Assembly: GCA_944382805.1 (NCBI GenBank)
Contig: CALWNS010000041.1
Location: 1-7,241 of the forward strand
Direction: 5' to 3'
Origin: an uncultured Gemmiger sp.
Lineage (GTDB): Bacteria > Bacillota > Clostridia > Oscillospirales > Ruminococcaceae
Length of the DNA: 7,241 bases
Below, in pieces: positions 6,296-7,241 of this stretch. Within the stretch, counting starts at the first letter, position 1; the number at the start of each line of letters is the position of its first letter. Under the pieces are notes generated by a model, which made no database searches, was not told the DNA's origin, and worked only from the letters and a program-made list of their open reading frames with translations. Both the position numbers and the translations under genes were made by a program.

Positions 6296-6308
6296 CATAT
6301 GGTATAAG
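6296..6308 (+). promoter_or_regulatory. Candidate promoter -10 region before the murA-like gene
   Basis: This AT-rich patch lies in the 69-base gap. CATATGGTA (6296-6304) is an exact match to the sigma-K -10 pattern CATAnnnTA, but no AC-type -35 stands at the usual distance. The overlapping TATAAG (6303-6308) could instead be a sigma-A -10, with TTTGCC at 6281-6286 (16-base spacer) as a weak -35. Read-through from dpaAB is equally possible, as no convincing terminator separates the genes. Confidence 0.3.
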
Positions 6309-6346
6309 TGGTGTTGGGAGAAACAGACGAAAGCGAGGCGGGCGCA

Positions 6347-7241
6347 ATGGAATATATCGAGATCACGGGGGCAACGCCGCTGGCGGGGCGCATCCGCCCG
6401 GCGGCCGCCAAAAACAGCGTGCTGCCGCTGCTGGCGGCCACGCTGCTGTGCCAGGGGCCGTGTACGCTGTACGGCGTGCCGGACCTGGCCGACGTGCGCA
6501 CCAGCCTGGCGCTGCTGCGGGCGGTGGGGGCCGCCGTGCAGCGCCGCGGCGCGGACATCCGCACCCTGCCGCGCCCGGTGGGCGGCCTGGTGCCGCCGGC
6601 GCTGGCCGCGGCCATGCGCGGGTCGGTGTTTTACCTGGCGCCGCTGCTGCTGCGCGCCGGGCACGTCCGGCTGCCGCTGCCGGGCGGCTGCCGGCTGGGG
6701 CCGCGGCCCATCGATATCCACCTGGACGGCCTGGCCGCCATGGGGGCCAGCGTGCAGCAGGACGCCGCGGGCGTGGCGCTGCAGTGCCGCGGCGCGCTGC
6801 ACGCGGTGGACTACACCCTGCGCCTGCCCAGCGTGGGGGCCACGCTCACGCTGATGATGGCCGCCGCCTGCGCCGCCGGCTACACCACGCTGCGCGGCGC
6901 GGCCTGCGAACCCGAGATCGCGGATACCGCCGCGTTCCTGAACGCGGCCGGGGCCGATATCCGCGGGGCCGGCACGCCCTGCCTGCAGATCCACGGCGCG
7001 GGCGGCCTGCTGCCCGGCGGGGCCGCCCACGCCCCGCTGCCGGACCGCATCGCCGCCGCCACCTATGCGGCCGCTGCGGCCGCGGCCGGCGGCAGCGTGA
7101 CGGTGGAGGGCTGCCGCCCGCAGCACCTGGCGCCGTTTTTGCGCTTTTTGGCGCAGCAGGGCTGCCGGGTGGACCGGGGGGACGCCTCGTTCACCGTCCG
7201 CCGCGACCCGGACCGCCCGCTGGCCGGCGGGGCGGACCTGT
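6347..7241 (+). CDS. murA: UDP-N-acetylglucosamine 1-carboxyvinyltransferase (MurA family), 3' end outside window
   Basis: 298 residues are visible, open to the window edge; the family is about 420 residues long. MurA transfers enolpyruvate from PEP to UDP-GlcNAc, the first committed step of peptidoglycan synthesis in the cytoplasm. GAGG (6335-6338) lies 8 bases before the ATG. Landmarks fall at the same numbers as in Escherichia coli MurA: K22-N23, R91 (MRGS), C115 in LPGGC (the PEP-reactive, fosfomycin-target Cys), R120-PIDIH, then PSVGAT and EPEIADTAAFL. Asp305 and Arg397 would lie outside the window. It is unusual that PDRIE(A/T)GT reads PDRIAAATY, with Glu to Ala at residue 236, and that GAKN reads AAKN. 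The substrate site otherwise looks intact. Position after dpaAB suggests a second, sporulation-linked MurA paralog rather than the housekeeping copy; this is inference and would need the rest of the genome. Confidence 0.92.
   Translation, partial: MEYIEITGATPLAGRIRPAAAKNSVLPLLAATLLCQGPCTLYGVPDLADVRTSLALLRAVGAAVQRRGADIRTLPRPVGGLVPPALAAAMRGSVFYLAPLLLRAGHVRLPLPGGCRLGPRPIDIHLDGLAAMGASVQQDAAGVALQCRGALHAVDYTLRLPSVGATLTLMMAAACAAGYTTLRGAACEPEIADTAAFLNAAGADIRGAGTPCLQIHGAGGLLPGGAAHAPLPDRIAAATYAAAAAAAGGSVTVEGCRPQHLAPFLRFLAQQGCRVDRGDASFTVRRDPDRPLAGGADL

Noticed and set aside
4769..7126. 785-residue open frame on the minus strand
   Set aside because: It is antisense to dpaA, dpaB and murA, all of which match known families. 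No motif or start signal was seen.

Overview
The window looks like chromosomal DNA of a high-GC, endospore-forming member of the Clostridia, most plausibly an Oscillospirales/Ruminococcaceae-type gut bacterium. This is inferred from the two dipicolinate synthase subunits (a spore-specific pathway), Shine-Dalgarno sites of the AGGAGG type, a housekeeping promoter of the TTGxxx-17-TATAAT type, and strongly GC-biased codons. The genus cannot be fixed from the sequence. All seven genes supported here lie on the + strand, and no gap between them exceeds about 160 bases. There is no mobile element, CRISPR array, tRNA or rRNA.

Layout. (1) Positions 2-1030 hold mutY, the A/G-specific adenine DNA glycosylase, cut off at its 5' end by the window edge. 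(2) A clear sigma-A promoter (1074-1102) and a 5' leader with a GC hairpin precede a small single-span membrane protein with an acidic tail (1186-1422). (3) After a terminator-like hairpin (1457-1519) come two tandem paralogous membrane-anchored proteins (1553-2800 and 2841-4778). Each has an extracytoplasmic part with two beta-rich (Ig-like) repeats and a C-terminal LytM/M23 fold in which all metal-binding and catalytic residues are replaced. The second also carries a roughly 225-residue Lys/Arg- then Ala/Pro/Glu-rich cytoplasmic tail. A strong intrinsic terminator (4807-4847) closes this unit. (4) dpaA (4901-5686) and dpaB (5690-6277) form a tight pair for dipicolinate synthesis. They are followed after 69 bases by a MurA-family enolpyruvyl transferase gene that runs off the right edge (6347-7241).

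How the genes fit together. DpaA and DpaB convert the diaminopimelate/lysine-pathway intermediate to dipicolinic acid, which is loaded into the spore core. MurA makes the first committed precursor of peptidoglycan. Placing murA directly after dpaAB, where Bacillus subtilis has asd-dapG-dapA, suggests (inference) a mother-cell unit supplying both DPA and cortex peptidoglycan precursors. The two non-catalytic LytM-like proteins are likely cell-envelope scaffolds or regulators rather than hydrolases. A role in sporulation is possible from position only. I see no wholly new multi-gene system. The most unusual items are the paired pseudo-peptidases, two very strong hairpins buried inside coding sequence, and the dpaAB-murA arrangement.
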